A program made the translations under genes and the position numbers. Positions 63,397 through 64,000 of a DNA stretch of 64,000 bases are shown here, piece by piece. Source of the stretch: Stenotrophomonas sp. UBA2629 (GTDB lineage: Bacteria; Pseudomonadota; Gammaproteobacteria; Xanthomonadales; Xanthomonadaceae); contig DEOB01000011.1 in assembly GCA_002359895.1 (NCBI GenBank), positions 187,203 to 251,202 on the forward strand, given 5' to 3'. Within the stretch, counting starts at the first letter, position 1, and every line of letters starts with the position of its first letter. The notes beneath the pieces were generated by a model, which saw nothing but the letters and a program-made list of their open reading frames with translations, did not search any database and had not been told where the DNA came from.

Positions 63397-64000
63397 ATGA
63401 CGCTCAACGACTTCCCCTACCTGCATGGCTTCTCCGCCAACGAGCAGGCACGGCTGCGTAAACAGGCACGCCTGTTTGAACCGGCCATCTTCCACGACAT
63501 CGATTTCTGCAATGCCCGCCACGTCTTGGAAGTAGGCAGCGGTGTTGGTGCGCAGACCGAGATCCTGCTGCGCCGCTTTCCCGACCTGCGCATCACCGGC
63601 GTTGACCTCAACGAGCGGCAACTGGCCGCCGCCAACGAGCACATGGCGCTGACCCCGTGGCTGCGCGAGCGGTGTGAGTTCCAACGTGCCGATGCCACCG
63701 ACCTGCCGTTCGAGCCACGCAGCTTCGACGGCGCGTTCTTGTGCTGGGTACTGGAACATGTGCCCTCGCCGGCCCGTGCCCTGGCCGAAGTGCGTCGCGT
63801 ACTCAGCCCGGGCTCGCCGGTGTTCGTCACCGAGGTGATGAACGCCTCGTTCCTGCTCGACCCCTACTCGCCCAACCTGTGGCGCTACTGGATGGCGTTC
63901 AACGATTTCCAGATCGACAGCGGTGGCGACCCGTTTGTCGGCGCCAAGCTCGGCAATCTGCTGCTGGCCGGTGGCTTCCGCGATGTGCAGACGCAGACCA
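63397..64000 (+). CDS. SAM-dependent class I methyltransferase, 5' part
   Basis: The gene runs off the window; 201 residues are visible from ATG 63397. Motif I is HVLEVGSGVGAQTEIL (SAM glycine loop, about 43-58), the acidic strand-2 end is GVDLNERQL, then RADATDLPFEPRSFDGAFLCWVLEHVPSPARALAEVRRVLSPG region for motifs II-III. Methyltransf_11/25 fold. The substrate, small molecule or quinone-like, cannot be told. Confidence 0.88.
   Translation, partial: MTLNDFPYLHGFSANEQARLRKQARLFEPAIFHDIDFCNARHVLEVGSGVGAQTEILLRRFPDLRITGVDLNERQLAAANEHMALTPWLRERCEFQRADATDLPFEPRSFDGAFLCWVLEHVPSPARALAEVRRVLSPGSPVFVTEVMNASFLLDPYSPNLWRYWMAFNDFQIDSGGDPFVGAKLGNLLLAGGFRDVQTQT

Overview
The window is ordinary chromosome from a gammaproteobacterium of the family Xanthomonadaceae, most like Stenotrophomonas or a close relative. 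This rests on protein similarity recognised by eye, high GC, many GTG/TTG starts, and locally conserved gene orders: murJ-ribF-ileS-lspA-ispH beside rpsT, rplU-rpmA-obgE, minCDE, cyoABCD, and gcvP behind a tandem glycine riboswitch. I see no prophage, transposase, integrase, rRNA operon or CRISPR array.

Layout. 1-2957: the end of an unknown secreted protein, an M14 peptidase, a glycine-zipper outer-membrane-type protein and an acyltransferase. 3202-7254: the cytochrome bo3 ubiquinol oxidase operon (minus strand), then a tRNA-Thr(CGT). 7768-17491: a housekeeping block of ispH, lspA, ileS, ribF, murJ, rpsT, obgE, rpmA and rplU; the rpsT-obgE gap carries paired hairpin repeats and a hexanucleotide microsatellite. 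17769-25100: uvrA with a translationally coupled thioesterase, an AhpD-like gene whose start frame is broken by a 5-bp duplication, a divergent AraC regulator with a palindromic operator candidate, a copper chaperone, an enoyl-CoA hydratase and tesB. 25104-31881: a DUF2007-like membrane protein, an ECF sigma factor fused to a membrane domain, a five-EF-hand protein, bpt, two lipoproteins and purT.

32036-37339 is a tight plus-strand run of nine genes. A perfect 17-bp palindrome precedes an SPFH/band-7 protein, a small membrane protein, a ribbon-helix-helix protein, a DUF4177 protein, an alpha/beta hydrolase, a PH-like membrane protein, a VanY-type peptidase and two membrane proteins. It is the most system-like unexplained locus here. 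37358-45072: alkA and DUF423, an SRPBCC/GyrI-like protein, a NarL/DesK-type two-component system, GNAT-minCDE and a small HExxH protein.

45182-51644: a PhoB/PmrA-type response regulator and kinase diverge from an ArnT-like glycosyltransferase, a PAP2 phosphatase and an EptA-type phosphoethanolamine transferase. This is probably an envelope (lipid A) remodelling locus. 51862-57301: an M2 (ACE-like) dipeptidase lipoprotein, then a patch of small unknown genes of visibly lower GC. 57380-64000: a Bcr/CflA exporter, glycine riboswitch plus gcvP, a 42-bp inverted repeat element, a nitroreductase and a truncated SAM methyltransferase.

Starts were chosen from Shine-Dalgarno-like sequences, overlap with upstream genes and family N-termini, and often differ from the longest open frame. 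Functions come from recognised motifs and family memory; no database search was possible.
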